Positions 1 to 7,804 of a DNA stretch of 64,000 bases are shown piece by piece; positions within the stretch are counted from its first letter, which is position 1, and every line of letters begins with the position of its first letter. Below the pieces are notes generated by a model, which did no database searches, was not told where the DNA came from, and saw only the letters and a program-made list of their open reading frames with translations. A program made the translations under genes and the position numbers. This DNA comes from Mangrovicoccus sp. HB161399 (lineage in GTDB: Bacteria > Pseudomonadota > Alphaproteobacteria > Rhodobacterales > Rhodobacteraceae): positions 1 through 64,000 of the forward strand of contig NZ_JAATVU010000011.1 in assembly GCF_013184745.1 (NCBI RefSeq). Direction: 5' to 3'.

Positions 1-75
1 ACACCTTCCCAGAATTGGGACACGCTTCCGCAACCCACTGAAAAGAAAGGGCAGAACATGCATCGAGCAGCAGAA

Positions 76-152
76 TGGCGACCCCTTCAGGACTCGAACC
101 TGAAACCGCGGACTTAGAAGGACCGTGCTCTATCCAGTTGAGCTAAGGGGCC
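76..152 (-). tRNA. tRNA-Arg (anticodon UCU)
   Basis: The minus strand folds as a complete 77-nt tRNA with an encoded CCA tail. The acceptor stem is GGCCCCT/AGGGGTC with one G.U pair. The D arm is GCTC/GAGC, the anticodon loop CTTCTAA reads UCU, and the T arm TCAGG-TTCGAGT-CCTGA is canonical. The discriminator base is G. The anticodon stem CGGTC/GTCCG has a U.U mismatch at pair 30-40, which is unusual but not fatal. It decodes AGA/AGG, rare codons in a genome this GC-rich. Bases 1-75 downstream hold nothing recognisable. Confidence 0.95.
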
Positions 153-223
153 GGTTCCCGTCCTCGTTACACCAGCCGCGGCGAAGGGGCAAAGGCGATT
201 CTTGCCGCGCCCGGATGCCGGGC

Positions 224-982
224 CTAGCGGCAGCAGGCCGAGAGCAGCGGCGCATCCGGCGCGCTGTCGAGCTCCGCCCGGGTGAAGCTCAGGCAGGCGC
301 TCGCCGCATCGACCCAGTATTCCTTCAGATCCACCGCCTCGCCGGAGGCGTTCTCGATCAGCGCCATCGTATGCAGGATCGGCCCGGGCTCGACCTGGCC
401 GAGGCGGATGGCCATCGCGGGATCGGGCGGATCGATGCAGACACGCACGCTGCGCATCACCGGCGCGCGCACGCCGCAGCTCTCCAGAACCTGGCGCATC
501 GAGACGCGGCCCTCCAGCGCATCGGCGATGCCGGGCAGGCGGCCGTCGGGAAACAGGTCGCGGCACAGGCAGAACGGGTTGCCGCCGATCAGCAGAACAG
601 TCTCGTAGCAGAGCAGCTCCTGCTCGGGGGCGCATTTCAGCAGGGCGGCCTCCGCGGTGCTGGCCGGGCGGCGGAACAGCCTGTCGAGGCGGCGCTCCGG
701 CTCGTGCCCGGCCCGGGCCAGGTGGTCCGGCAGGTCGAGCCCGCCCGCGATCGGCAAGGTGACCGGGCGGGGGCGCACGAATATGCCGGAGCCGCGCTGG
801 CTGCGCACCAGGCCGTCCTCGGCCAGCGCCGCGATCGCCCGCCGCAGCGTGTGGCGGTTCACGCCGAAATGCCGCGCCAGCTCGGACTCGGTCGGCAGCT
901 TCTCTCCCGGGCGGTAGCGCCCGCCGAGAATGTCCGCCTTCAGGTCATCGGCGATCCCGCCCCAGATGCTCGTCCTGCCCAT
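224..982 (-). CDS. phnF: GntR-family regulator, PhnF type
   Basis: A 252-residue GntR/HutC-type repressor. Residues about 5-75 form the winged helix, with the recognition helix FGVNRHTLRRAIAALAEDG and the wing RSQRGSGIFV. The rest is a UTRA ligand-binding domain. The length fits PhnF. The frame stays open to 1081, but the start MGRTSIWGGIAD at 982 puts the helix-turn-helix at the usual distance from the N-terminus. It diverges from phnM across a 198-bp gap, so it probably represses phnM and itself in response to phosphonate or phosphate signals. That role is inferred from neighbour and family. The C-P lyase core (phnGHIJKL) is not nearby. Confidence 0.85.
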   Translation of the reverse strand: MGRTSIWGGIADDLKADILGGRYRPGEKLPTESELARHFGVNRHTLRRAIAALAEDGLVRSQRGSGIFVRPRPVTLPIAGGLDLPDHLARAGHEPERRLDRLFRRPASTAEAALLKCAPEQELLCYETVLLIGGNPFCLCRDLFPDGRLPGIADALEGRVSMRQVLESCGVRAPVMRSVRVCIDPPDPAMAIRLGQVEPGPILHTMALIENASGEAVDLKEYWVDAASACLSFTRAELDSAPDAPLLSACCR

Positions 983-1180
983 GTGCCGCCACAGCCCGAA
1001 GCTGCCCTCATCTCCGCGGAACTCGCGGGTCCCACACCGATTTTCGGGTATCATGCTACGTGGCCCGCGTCCTTGCGACAAGTCAACCGTCGCTTGTGTC
1101 CCGCTCTGGACAAGCCGTCCGGGGCTTGGCAGTCAGGGCAGGGGACACGGGCCGTCCCGGCTGCGCAGCAGGACCTGCCG

Positions 1181-2329
1181 ATGACCGATCTCATCCTGTC
1201 CAATGTACGCCTGCCGCTGGGCGGACGGATGGCCGAGGGCCATCTGGCGGTCCGCCATGGCCGCATCCATGCGGTGGAAACAGGCCCCGCCGGGGTGGCG
1301 GGCGCGGTGGATTGCGAGGGCGACATCCTCGCGCCGGGCCTGATCGAGCTGCATACCGACAACCTGGAGCGGCACATCGCGCCGCGCCCGGGCGTCGACT
1401 GGCCGCACCAGGCTGCGGTCATGGCTCATGATGCGGAGCTGGCCTCCTGCGGGATCACCACCGTCTTCGACGCGGTGCGGGTGGGCACGCTGACCTATCC
1501 CGGGCGGGATACCGGCTACCGCGAATACGCCCGCAAGCTCTGCGACGAGATCCTGGCCATGGCCGACATGGGCGCGCTGAAGATCGGCCATTTCCTGCAT
1601 CTGCGGGCGGAGGTGCCGACCCAGACGCTGCTGGCCGAGCTCGACGGCTTCGGTCCCGCGGACGGCGTGCGCCTGATCAGCCTGATGGACCATACGCCGG
1701 GGCAGAGGCAGTTTGCAGATCCGGCAAAATTCGAGATCTGGACCAAGAAATACATGGGCCTCGACCGCGAGGGGTTCGACCGCTACTGCCGCTTCCTGGT
1801 CGAACTGCGCGACGAGATCGGCCCGGGCAACCTGGCGGGTGCAGTGGCACGGGCGCGGGCGCTCGGCGCGGTGCTGGCCAGCCATGACGACACCACCGGA
1901 GCGCATGTCGCCGAATCCGCCGCGCAGGGTGTCCGGCTGGCCGAGTTCCCCACCACGGCGGAGGCGGCGGCCGCCTGCCGCGGGCACGGCATCGCGGTGA
2001 TGATGGGGGCGCCCAACCTGATCCGCGGCGGCTCGCATTCGGGCAATGTCGCGGCGATCGACCTGGCGGAGGCGGGGCTCCTGGACATCCTCAGCTCGGA
2101 CTACGTGCCGGCGGCGCTGCTCATGGGGGCGGTGATGCTGGGGCGGCACTGGGACGACATGGCGCGCGGGCTTGCGACCGTGACCGAGGCGCCGGCCCGG
2201 GCGCTCGGGCTCGAGGACCGCGGGCGGCTGGCGCCGGGGCTGCGCGCCGACCTGCTGCGGTTCCGCGTCACCGACGAAGGCGTGCCGGTGATCCGCGGCG
2301 TCTGGTGCGGCGGGCGGCAGGTAGCCTGA
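1181..2329 (+). CDS. phnM: Alpha-D-ribose 1-methylphosphonate 5-triphosphate diphosphatase
   Basis: PhnM (382 aa) is the amidohydrolase-fold enzyme of the C-P lyase pathway. It removes pyrophosphate from ribose 1-methylphosphonate 5-triphosphate to give the substrate of PhnJ. Metal-site signatures are ELHTDNLERH (about residue 60), the SHDDTTGAHV segment and the C-terminal SSDYVPAALL motif, all typical of PhnM and not of dihydroorotases. The start ATG has AGGA about 8 nt upstream. The 734-codon open frame beginning at 125 only extends into non-coding sequence. The gene is transcribed alone: thiX converges 9 nt after its stop. Other phn genes must lie elsewhere for the pathway to work. Confidence 0.93.
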   Translation: MTDLILSNVRLPLGGRMAEGHLAVRHGRIHAVETGPAGVAGAVDCEGDILAPGLIELHTDNLERHIAPRPGVDWPHQAAVMAHDAELASCGITTVFDAVRVGTLTYPGRDTGYREYARKLCDEILAMADMGALKIGHFLHLRAEVPTQTLLAELDGFGPADGVRLISLMDHTPGQRQFADPAKFEIWTKKYMGLDREGFDRYCRFLVELRDEIGPGNLAGAVARARALGAVLASHDDTTGAHVAESAAQGVRLAEFPTTAEAAAACRGHGIAVMMGAPNLIRGGSHSGNVAAIDLAEAGLLDILSSDYVPAALLMGAVMLGRHWDDMARGLATVTEAPARALGLEDRGRLAPGLRADLLRFRVTDEGVPVIRGVWCGGRQVA

Positions 2330-2338
2330 TCGGCCGCC

Positions 2339-3064
2339 TCAGCCCATCCGCGCCACCGCCCGGTCGCAGGCCCAGCCGACGGCCCGGTGAAGGAGCAGCG
2401 TCATCGCGGCCAGAACGATCAGCGCGGCGAACATCAGGTCGATCTTGGCGCGGCCATTGGCCAGCAGCATCAGGTAGCCCAGACCCTGGCTGGCGCCGAC
2501 CCATTCGCCGATGATCGCGCCGATCGGCGCATAGACCGCCGCCAGCCGCAGCCCCGAGGCCAGCGACGGGATCGCTGCGGGCACGCGCATGTGCCACAGC
2601 ACGCTGCGCTTCGGCGCGCCCATGACGCGGGCAAGGTCGAGCCAGCCTGCGGGCGTGCGCATCAGCCCGTCGAAGAAGGCCGAGGCCACGGGAAAGTAGA
2701 TGATCAGCACCGCCATCAGCACCTTGGACCAGAGCCCGTAGCCCAGCCACAGCGTCAGGATCGGGGCGAGGGCAAAGACCGGCAGCGCCTGGGTCAGCAC
2801 CAGGGCGGGACGGATCAGGCTGCGGGCAAAGGGCGACACCGCCATGGCCAGCGCGGTCGCCGCGCCGAGGAGCGCGCCCAGCACCAGCCCGGCCAGGACC
2901 TCGGCCAGGGTGACGCCCGCATGCTGCAGGATGAGCCCGGCATTCGACCACAGCGCCGTGGCCACGCGCAGCGGCGAGGGCAGGATGAAGGCCGGCATGT
3001 CACCGAGCCAGACGATCCCCTGCCAGAGCGCCAGCAATGCGAGCGTGGGCACCAGGTATTTCAT
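2339..3064 (-). CDS. thiX: HMP/thiamin-precursor ABC transporter permease ThiX
   Basis: A 241-residue inner-membrane permease of the nitrate/taurine/HMP class with about six membrane segments. The cytoplasmic EAA-type loop RVMGAPKRSVLWHMRVPAAI is the ATPase docking site. It is the last gene of the thi operon. Its ATG overlaps the thiZ stop by 4 nt, which implies translational coupling. With ThiY (binding protein) and ThiZ (ATPase) it should import N-formyl-4-amino-5-aminomethyl-2-methylpyrimidine or a related HMP precursor. The substrate is inferred from the thiY, tenA and thiD neighbours, since the permease alone cannot be told from SsuC/TauC types. Confidence 0.87.
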   Translation of the reverse strand: MKYLVPTLALLALWQGIVWLGDMPAFILPSPLRVATALWSNAGLILQHAGVTLAEVLAGLVLGALLGAATALAMAVSPFARSLIRPALVLTQALPVFALAPILTLWLGYGLWSKVLMAVLIIYFPVASAFFDGLMRTPAGWLDLARVMGAPKRSVLWHMRVPAAIPSLASGLRLAAVYAPIGAIIGEWVGASQGLGYLMLLANGRAKIDLMFAALIVLAAMTLLLHRAVGWACDRAVARMG

Positions 3065-3783
3065 GCCGCCGCCCTCATCCGCTTCAAGAGCTCGCCCTGC
3101 ACCTTCAGGCAGCCGGGATCGTCCACCGCCCGGATCGCAGGGGCCTCCGGCACTTCCACCTCCGACAGACCGTCGGGACCCATCAGCCAGATATGCGCGC
3201 CCAGCCGTGCCGCCTCGCCGGGATCATGGGTCACCAGCACCACGGTGCGTCCGGCGAGCATCTCGAAAGCCAGGTCCTGCATCTCGGCGCGGGTCCTGGC
3301 GTCGAGCGCCGAGAAGGGCTCGTCGAGCAGCACGACGGGGCGGTCCTCCATCAGCGTGCGCGCCAGCGCCACGCGCTGCCGCTGCCCCCCCGAAAGCTGC
3401 GCCGGCCGCCTTGCAGACTGGGCGGACAGCCCGACGCGGGCCAGGAGGGCGCCGACGGCGGCCGGGTCCGCCCGTCCTCCGCGCATCCTGGCGCCCAGCC
3501 CGGCATTCTGCGCGGCCGTCAGCCAGGGCAGCAGGTCGTCCTGCTGCGCCATCCAGGCCACGCGGTCGGCCAGCGGCGCGCCATCCGAGGCCGCGACCCT
3601 GCCCTCGAAGCGCGCCCCGGTGTCCAGCCCCGCGACCAGCCGTATCAGCGTCGACTTGCCGACGCCCGAAGGCCCGAGGACGCAGGTCCAGCCCGCGGAC
3701 ACGGCGCGGAAATCGAGACCCTCGAACAGCGGCGCCTCGCCCAGCCAGGCCGAGCCTGTCACCTGCAGCCCCGGCGCGCTCAT
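3061..3783 (-). CDS. thiZ: HMP/thiamin-precursor ABC transporter ATPase ThiZ
   Basis: A 240-residue ABC ATPase with Walker A GPSGVGKST, the LSGGQRQRVALA signature and Walker B VVLLDEPFSALD, followed by the H-loop VLVTHDPGEA. The start MSAPGLQVTG at 3783 overlaps the tenA stop by 4 nt (ATGA). The frame is open further upstream, but that part is only the shadow of tenA. It powers import through ThiX and is expressed under the TPP riboswitch at the head of the operon. Annotation programs often label such proteins nitrate/sulfonate ATPases; the neighbours make the thiamin-precursor role much more likely. Confidence 0.88.
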   Translation of the reverse strand: MSAPGLQVTGSAWLGEAPLFEGLDFRAVSAGWTCVLGPSGVGKSTLIRLVAGLDTGARFEGRVAASDGAPLADRVAWMAQQDDLLPWLTAAQNAGLGARMRGGRADPAAVGALLARVGLSAQSARRPAQLSGGQRQRVALARTLMEDRPVVLLDEPFSALDARTRAEMQDLAFEMLAGRTVVLVTHDPGEAARLGAHIWLMGPDGLSEVEVPEAPAIRAVDDPGCLKVQGELLKRMRAAA

Positions 3784-4463
3784 GCGAGGTCCAGCCCCAT
3801 CTGCCAGAACCCGGCCTCCAGCTTCGTCGCCATCCGGAACCGCTCCGTCACCCGCTCCCAGCGCGGTGCTGCCGCGAAGGGCGTGCCCAGACGCCGTTCC
3901 AGCGCCGCGTCGACCGTCGCTCCCACCTCCCGGCAGACCTGCTGGTAGCCGTCGCCGGCATAGGTCGCGATCCACTCGGCATAGGGCGTATCGCCGGCCT
4001 CCTCGCCGAGCCTGAGGCCGATCTCGCCATAGCCCAGCACGCAGGGTGCCAGCGCCGCCAGCAGGTCGCAGAGGTCCCCCGATATCCCGGCATCCATGAC
4101 ATAGCGGGTATAGGCCAGGTTCGCCGGGCTCTCCGGCGTGGAGAACAGACGCTCCTCGGTGATGCCCAGCTGCGCGCAGGTGCGGACATGCAGCTGCGCC
4201 TCCATCCCGACCAGCGCGTTCACGGTGGCGGCGGCGGTGGTCATTTCCTCCAGCGTTTCGGATTTCACCACCGCCAGCGCCCAGGCCCGGGCGAAATGCA
4301 TCAGGAACACGTAGTCCTGCACCAGGTAGTGGTGGAACGCCGCCTGCGGAAGCGTCCCGTCCTTCAGCCCCTCGACGAAGGGATGGCGCACATAGGCCGT
4401 CCAGTCGCCGCCGCAGGCCTCGCGCCAGGCGGCGAAGGCGCGCCCGTAATCCGGCGCGCTCAT
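3780..4463 (-). CDS. tenA: Aminopyrimidine aminohydrolase TenA
   Basis: TenA (227 aa) hydrolyses 4-amino-5-aminomethyl-2-methylpyrimidine to HMP, salvaging degraded thiamin. The fold is all-alpha. Catalytic residues known from the family can be placed: Asp50 in LVQDYVF, Cys141 in the CVLGYGEIG motif (the nucleophile) and Glu216 in KLEAGFW. Length is normal. Both ends overlap neighbouring genes by 4 nt. Its place between thiY and thiZ supports a pathway in which the transporter brings in formylaminopyrimidine, which is deformylated elsewhere in the genome, and TenA and ThiD then convert it to HMP-PP. Confidence 0.93.
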   Translation of the reverse strand: MSAPDYGRAFAAWREACGGDWTAYVRHPFVEGLKDGTLPQAAFHHYLVQDYVFLMHFARAWALAVVKSETLEEMTTAAATVNALVGMEAQLHVRTCAQLGITEERLFSTPESPANLAYTRYVMDAGISGDLCDLLAALAPCVLGYGEIGLRLGEEAGDTPYAEWIATYAGDGYQQVCREVGATVDAALERRLGTPFAAAPRWERVTERFRMATKLEAGFWQMGLDLA

Positions 4464-5395
4464 TGGGCGCCCAGGTCGATCGCCAGATCGCTCACGGGGC
4501 GCACTTCGTCGATCAGGCCCGCGTCGTGCAGAAAGGACTCGAACCGCTTGTAGCGCCCGGAATCGAGCCCGGCCGGCGTCACCGAGAAGCGCGGCCAGGT
4601 ATCCGCCCAGGCCTTCTCGTTCAGCTCGTCCTGCAGTTCCTTCGCCGTGCCCGAGAACAGTTCCCAGCCTTCCCCTGGGTGGTTGACGATGTATTGCGCC
4701 GCCTTCTCCGTGGCCCCGAGGAAGCGCTGGATCATGTCCGCGTCCATCGTCTCGGGATTCGCCACGTAGATCAGCTCGTCATAGGTCGGCAGGCCTTCCT
4801 CCTCGACATAGAAGCAGCGGCCGGGCTCGCCCTCGATCTCCATCTGGTTCAGCTCGAAATTGCGGTAGGCGCCGATCACCGCATCGACCTGGCCGGCCAT
4901 CAGCGCAGGCGACAGCGACCAGTTGACATTGACCAGCTCGACATCGTCCAGCGTCAGCCCGGCCGCCCCGAGGATCTGGCCCAGCACCGCCTCTTCGACG
5001 CCCGCGACGGAAAATCCGATCTTCCTGCCCTTGAGGTCGGCGATCTTTCCGATCGGCCCGTCCTGCAGCACCAGCAGGCAGTTCAGCGGCGTGGCGATCA
5101 GCGTTCCGACGCGCTTCAGCGGCATGCCCTCGGCGACCTGCAGGTGCAGCTGCGGCTGGTAGCTGACGGCGAGGTCGGCCTTGCCCGCAGCGACCATCTT
5201 CGGCGGGTCGGAGGGATCGGCCGGGGCGATGATCTCTACATCCAGGCCGGCCTCTTCGAAATAGCCCAGCTCCTCGGCGACGATGATCGGGCCGTGGTCC
5301 GGGTTCACGAACCAGTCGAGCATCAGCGTCATGCGGTCGGCGGCGAGGGCCGGGCTGCCTGCCAGCAGCGCGGCGGTCATCAGAAGGTGTTTCAT
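4460..5395 (-). CDS. thiY: HMP-precursor periplasmic binding protein ThiY
   Basis: A 311-residue NMT1/THI5-like substrate-binding protein. It begins with a short signal peptide (cleavage near SPALA-AD at about residue 19) and continues with MTLMLDWFVNPDHGPI, the family hallmark in which the W-F-V-N-P-D-H-G segment lines the pyrimidine pocket. It binds the pyrimidine precursor in the periplasm and passes it to ThiXZ. Its ATG overlaps the thiD stop and its own stop overlaps tenA, each by 4 nt. Related proteins bind riboflavin (RibY) or HMP; the tenA and thiD context favours thiamin. Confidence 0.9.
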   Translation of the reverse strand: MKHLLMTAALLAGSPALAADRMTLMLDWFVNPDHGPIIVAEELGYFEEAGLDVEIIAPADPSDPPKMVAAGKADLAVSYQPQLHLQVAEGMPLKRVGTLIATPLNCLLVLQDGPIGKIADLKGRKIGFSVAGVEEAVLGQILGAAGLTLDDVELVNVNWSLSPALMAGQVDAVIGAYRNFELNQMEIEGEPGRCFYVEEEGLPTYDELIYVANPETMDADMIQRFLGATEKAAQYIVNHPGEGWELFSGTAKELQDELNEKAWADTWPRFSVTPAGLDSGRYKRFESFLHDAGLIDEVRPVSDLAIDLGAQ

Positions 5396-6210
5396 GCGGT
5401 CTCCTCCGGGGTGCGCCAGAGCGCGTGGAAATGGTGGGTCGGTCCGTGGCCGTGGCCGACGGACAGCTGGTCCGCCGCGGCAATGGCCCCGGCGACATAG
5501 ATTTTCGCGGCGGCGAAGGCGGCGGCATCTTCCGCGCCCTTGGCCAGCTCGGCCGCCAGGGCGGCCGAGAGCGTGCAGCCGGTGCCATGGGTGTTCTTCG
5601 TTGGCGTCCGCTTGCCCTCGAACCAGCGGGCAGAGCCGCCCGAGACCATCAGGTCGGGGCTCTCGCCGCCGGGCAGGTGGCCGCCCTTGACGATGGCGCA
5701 GGCCGGGCCGAGCCGGGCCAGCGCCTGGCCCTGGGCCAGCATCTCCTCCCGCGTGGCGGCCTCCGCCGCGTCGAGCAGAACCGCCGCCTCCGGCAGGTTC
5801 GGCGTGACATGGGTGGCGACCGGCAGGAGATGCGCGCGCAGCGCCGCGACGGCCTCGTCGGCCAGAAGCGACGCGCCGCCCTTGGCCACCATCACCGGGT
5901 CTAGCACGACCGGGATGCCGGCATGGGGCTCCAGCGCATCGGCCACGGCGACGGCGATCTCGGCGGTGGCGATCATGCCGATCTTCACCGCATCGACCCG
6001 CACATCGGCGAAGACGGCGGCGATCTGGGCGGCGACGAAATCGGCCGGGACCAGATGCACGCCGGCGACGCCCCGGGTGTTCTGCGCGGTCAGCGCGGTC
6101 AGCGCGGCCATGCCGTAGCAGCCGCGCGCGGCGAAGGCCTTCAGGTCGGCCTGGATGCCGGCGCCGCCCGAAGGATCGGACCCGGCAATGGACAGGACAT
6201 TCGCGATCAT
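5392..6210 (-). CDS. thiD: Hydroxymethylpyrimidine/phosphomethylpyrimidine kinase
   Basis: ThiD (272 aa) phosphorylates HMP twice to HMP-PP. The ribokinase-fold signatures are ANVLSIAGSDPSGGAGIQAD at the N-terminus (substrate loop) and NTHGTGCTLSAALAA near residue 210, which is the anion hole with the catalytic Cys/Asp region. The length is normal for a single-domain ThiD with no ThiE fusion. It overlaps thiE upstream and thiY downstream by 4 nt each, so it is translated as part of the salvage operon. Confidence 0.95.
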   Translation of the reverse strand: MIANVLSIAGSDPSGGAGIQADLKAFAARGCYGMAALTALTAQNTRGVAGVHLVPADFVAAQIAAVFADVRVDAVKIGMIATAEIAVAVADALEPHAGIPVVLDPVMVAKGGASLLADEAVAALRAHLLPVATHVTPNLPEAAVLLDAAEAATREEMLAQGQALARLGPACAIVKGGHLPGGESPDLMVSGGSARWFEGKRTPTKNTHGTGCTLSAALAAELAKGAEDAAAFAAAKIYVAGAIAAADQLSVGHGHGPTHHFHALWRTPEETA

Positions 6211-6845
6211 GCGTCCCTCGCTTTCTTCATGGCATGGGCCAGCACGCGGGCGGCGCGGGCCGGGTCGGGGCGGCCGCAGATGGCCGAGACCACGGCCAGG
6301 CCCTGCGCGCCCGCGGCGACGGCCTCGGCCGCATGTCCGTGCTTCACCCCGCCGATGGCGACGGCCGGGACGGGGGAGGCGGCGATGATCTCCGCCAGTC
6401 CGGCGAAGCCCGTCGGCGCGGCATGGCCGGGCTTGGTCGCGGTGGCGAAGACCGGCCCGGCGCCGACATAGTCCACCAGCCGGGGATCGATGGCGGCGGC
6501 ATGGTCCGGCGTCTCCACCGAGATGCCGAGGATCATGTCCGGGCCGATGCGCATCCGCGCCTCGTGCGCGGGCATGTCGCCCTGGCCGACATGCAGCCCC
6601 GCGGCGCCGATCTCGATGGCGGCGGCGACATTGTCGTTGACGATCAGCGGCACGCCGGTCCCGGCCAGGGCAGCCTTGAGCGCGCGCCCCGTGGCGACGA
6701 ATTCCGCGTGCGGCGCCGTCTTGTCCCGCAGCTGCACCGCCGTGACCCCGCCGGCCACTGCACGGACGGCGGTCTCGATCATGCCGATCTGCGCGCAGAG
6801 CTCGGGATCGAGCACCAGGTAGACTGACAGGTCGATCGCCCTCAT
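6207..6845 (-). CDS. thiE: Thiamin-phosphate synthase
   Basis: ThiE (212 aa) joins HMP-PP and thiazole phosphate to form thiamin monophosphate. The TIM-barrel motifs are VQLRDK, IVNDNVAAAIEIGAAGLHVG and the phosphate loops VGAGPVFATATKPGHA and AIGGV. The start MRAIDLSVYL overlaps the thiM stop by 4 nt. The frame is open upstream to 7664, but that stretch is the thiM shadow. With ThiM and ThiD it completes a salvage route from HMP and thiazole alcohol; no thiC, thiG or thiO is present in this window. Confidence 0.94.
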   Translation of the reverse strand: MRAIDLSVYLVLDPELCAQIGMIETAVRAVAGGVTAVQLRDKTAPHAEFVATGRALKAALAGTGVPLIVNDNVAAAIEIGAAGLHVGQGDMPAHEARMRIGPDMILGISVETPDHAAAIDPRLVDYVGAGPVFATATKPGHAAPTGFAGLAEIIAASPVPAVAIGGVKHGHAAEAVAAGAQGLAVVSAICGRPDPARAARVLAHAMKKARDA

Positions 6846-7651
6846 GCCATGCGCACCCGGTCGAGCCCCATGTCGCCGGGCTGCACGGCCGACAGCGCGT
6901 CGAGGAAGGCCGGGACGAAGCTGCCCGGCCCGGCGGCGCGCGTGGCGGCGCGCTCGCCCGCGACGGCGAAATGCATCAGCGCCGAAAGCGCCGCCTCGAA
7001 CGGCTGGGCGACGGCGGCATAGCCGCCCATCAGCGCGGTGAGCGCGCAGCCCGTCGCGGTAACCAGCGGCATGACGGGGGCGCCGCCCATGATCCAGAGC
7101 GCGCGGGTGCCGTCGGTGAGGAAGTCCTCGGGCCCGGTCACCGCCGCGACGCAGCCGACCTGCCCGGCCAGCGCGCGGGCCGCGCCCGAGGCTGCCGCCA
7201 CCGGGTCGCCGGCATCCGCGCCCTTGCCGCTGCCCGATCCGCCGCCGAGGAACAGGATCTCGGAGGCGTTGCCGCGGATGATCGCGGGCTTCCGCGCGGC
7301 GAGGTCGCGGCTGACCGCGCCGCGGTAGCGGGTGGCGAAGCAGGCGACCGGGTCGAGCACCCAGGGCACCCCGGCGGCATTTGCGCCGTCGACGGCCGCC
7401 GTCATGCCTGCCACCCAATCGGGGCTGAGCGTGCCGATATTGACGGTCAGCGCGCCCGAGATGGCGGCGAATTCGCCGGCTTCCTCGGCCGCATGCACCA
7501 TGGCGGGCGAGGCGCCCGCCGCCAGCATGACATTGGCGGCATAGTTCATCGCGACGAAATTGGTGATGCACTGCACCAGCGGCGTGGCCGCGCGCAGGCG
7601 CGACAGCGCTTCGGCCGGGGTGGTGGCCAGGGTTTCGTCCAGAGCGGTCAT
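6842..7651 (-). CDS. thiM: Hydroxyethylthiazole kinase
   Basis: ThiM (269 aa) phosphorylates thiazole alcohol. Signatures are LVQCITNFVAMNYAAN at the N-terminus and the anion-hole motif VTATGCALTALMGGYAA. The start MTALDETLATT at 7651 follows GGGAGG with 7-nt spacing. An upstream in-frame ATG at 7753 lies inside the riboswitch and is rejected. First gene of the operon, hence the direct target of TPP control. The insertion GGGSGSGKGADAG around residue 150 is longer than in typical ThiM and is probably a flexible loop. Confidence 0.94.
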   Translation of the reverse strand: MTALDETLATTPAEALSRLRAATPLVQCITNFVAMNYAANVMLAAGASPAMVHAAEEAGEFAAISGALTVNIGTLSPDWVAGMTAAVDGANAAGVPWVLDPVACFATRYRGAVSRDLAARKPAIIRGNASEILFLGGGSGSGKGADAGDPVAAASGAARALAGQVGCVAAVTGPEDFLTDGTRALWIMGGAPVMPLVTATGCALTALMGGYAAVAQPFEAALSALMHFAVAGERAATRAAGPGSFVPAFLDALSAVQPGDMGLDRVRMA

Positions 7652-7655
7652 AGGC

Positions 7656-7680
7656 GCCTCCCAACCGGCTTCGGGGAGGC
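7656..7680 (-). promoter_or_regulatory. thiM Shine-Dalgarno sequestering hairpin
   Basis: A perfect 7-bp stem, GCCTCCC at 7674-7680 paired with GGGAGGC at 7656-7662, with an 11-nt loop. The 3' arm is the thiM ribosome binding site itself. The 5' arm could instead pair with GGAGG/GGGAG at the 3' edge of the TPP aptamer (7719-7727), which would free the RBS when TPP is absent. This is the expected layout of a translational OFF switch. Confidence 0.75.
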
Positions 7681-7716
7681 TCACGATGCGCGGGGCAGTC
7701 CCCGGCAGCGTCGAAG

Positions 7717-7793
7717 CGACTCCCTCCGCCGGCATGATCCGGTTCAGGTTCAAAGGGTGCTTCTCAGCCCCGCATTGCGGGACGCCCCTGTCG
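7717..7793 (-). promoter_or_regulatory. TPP riboswitch (thi box)
   Basis: The minus strand carries the conserved thi-box elements in order: AGGGGCGTCCC, a small hairpin with GGGGCTGAGA, ACCCTTTGAACCTGA, then the CCGG-ATCATG-CCGG arm and GGAGGGAGTC. The closing P1 can be drawn as CGAC (7793-7790) with GTCG (7720-7717). It sits 66 nt upstream of thiM and only 11 nt past the stop codon of the upstream gene, so its promoter must lie inside that gene unless the genes are co-transcribed. Confidence 0.95.
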
Positions 7794-7804
7794 ATTTGGC
7801 GACG

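Noticed and set aside
1078-1097. ACAAG-N10-CTTGT as a PhnF operator.
   Set aside because: Only 5 bp per arm and unlike known PhnF sites; too weak to list.
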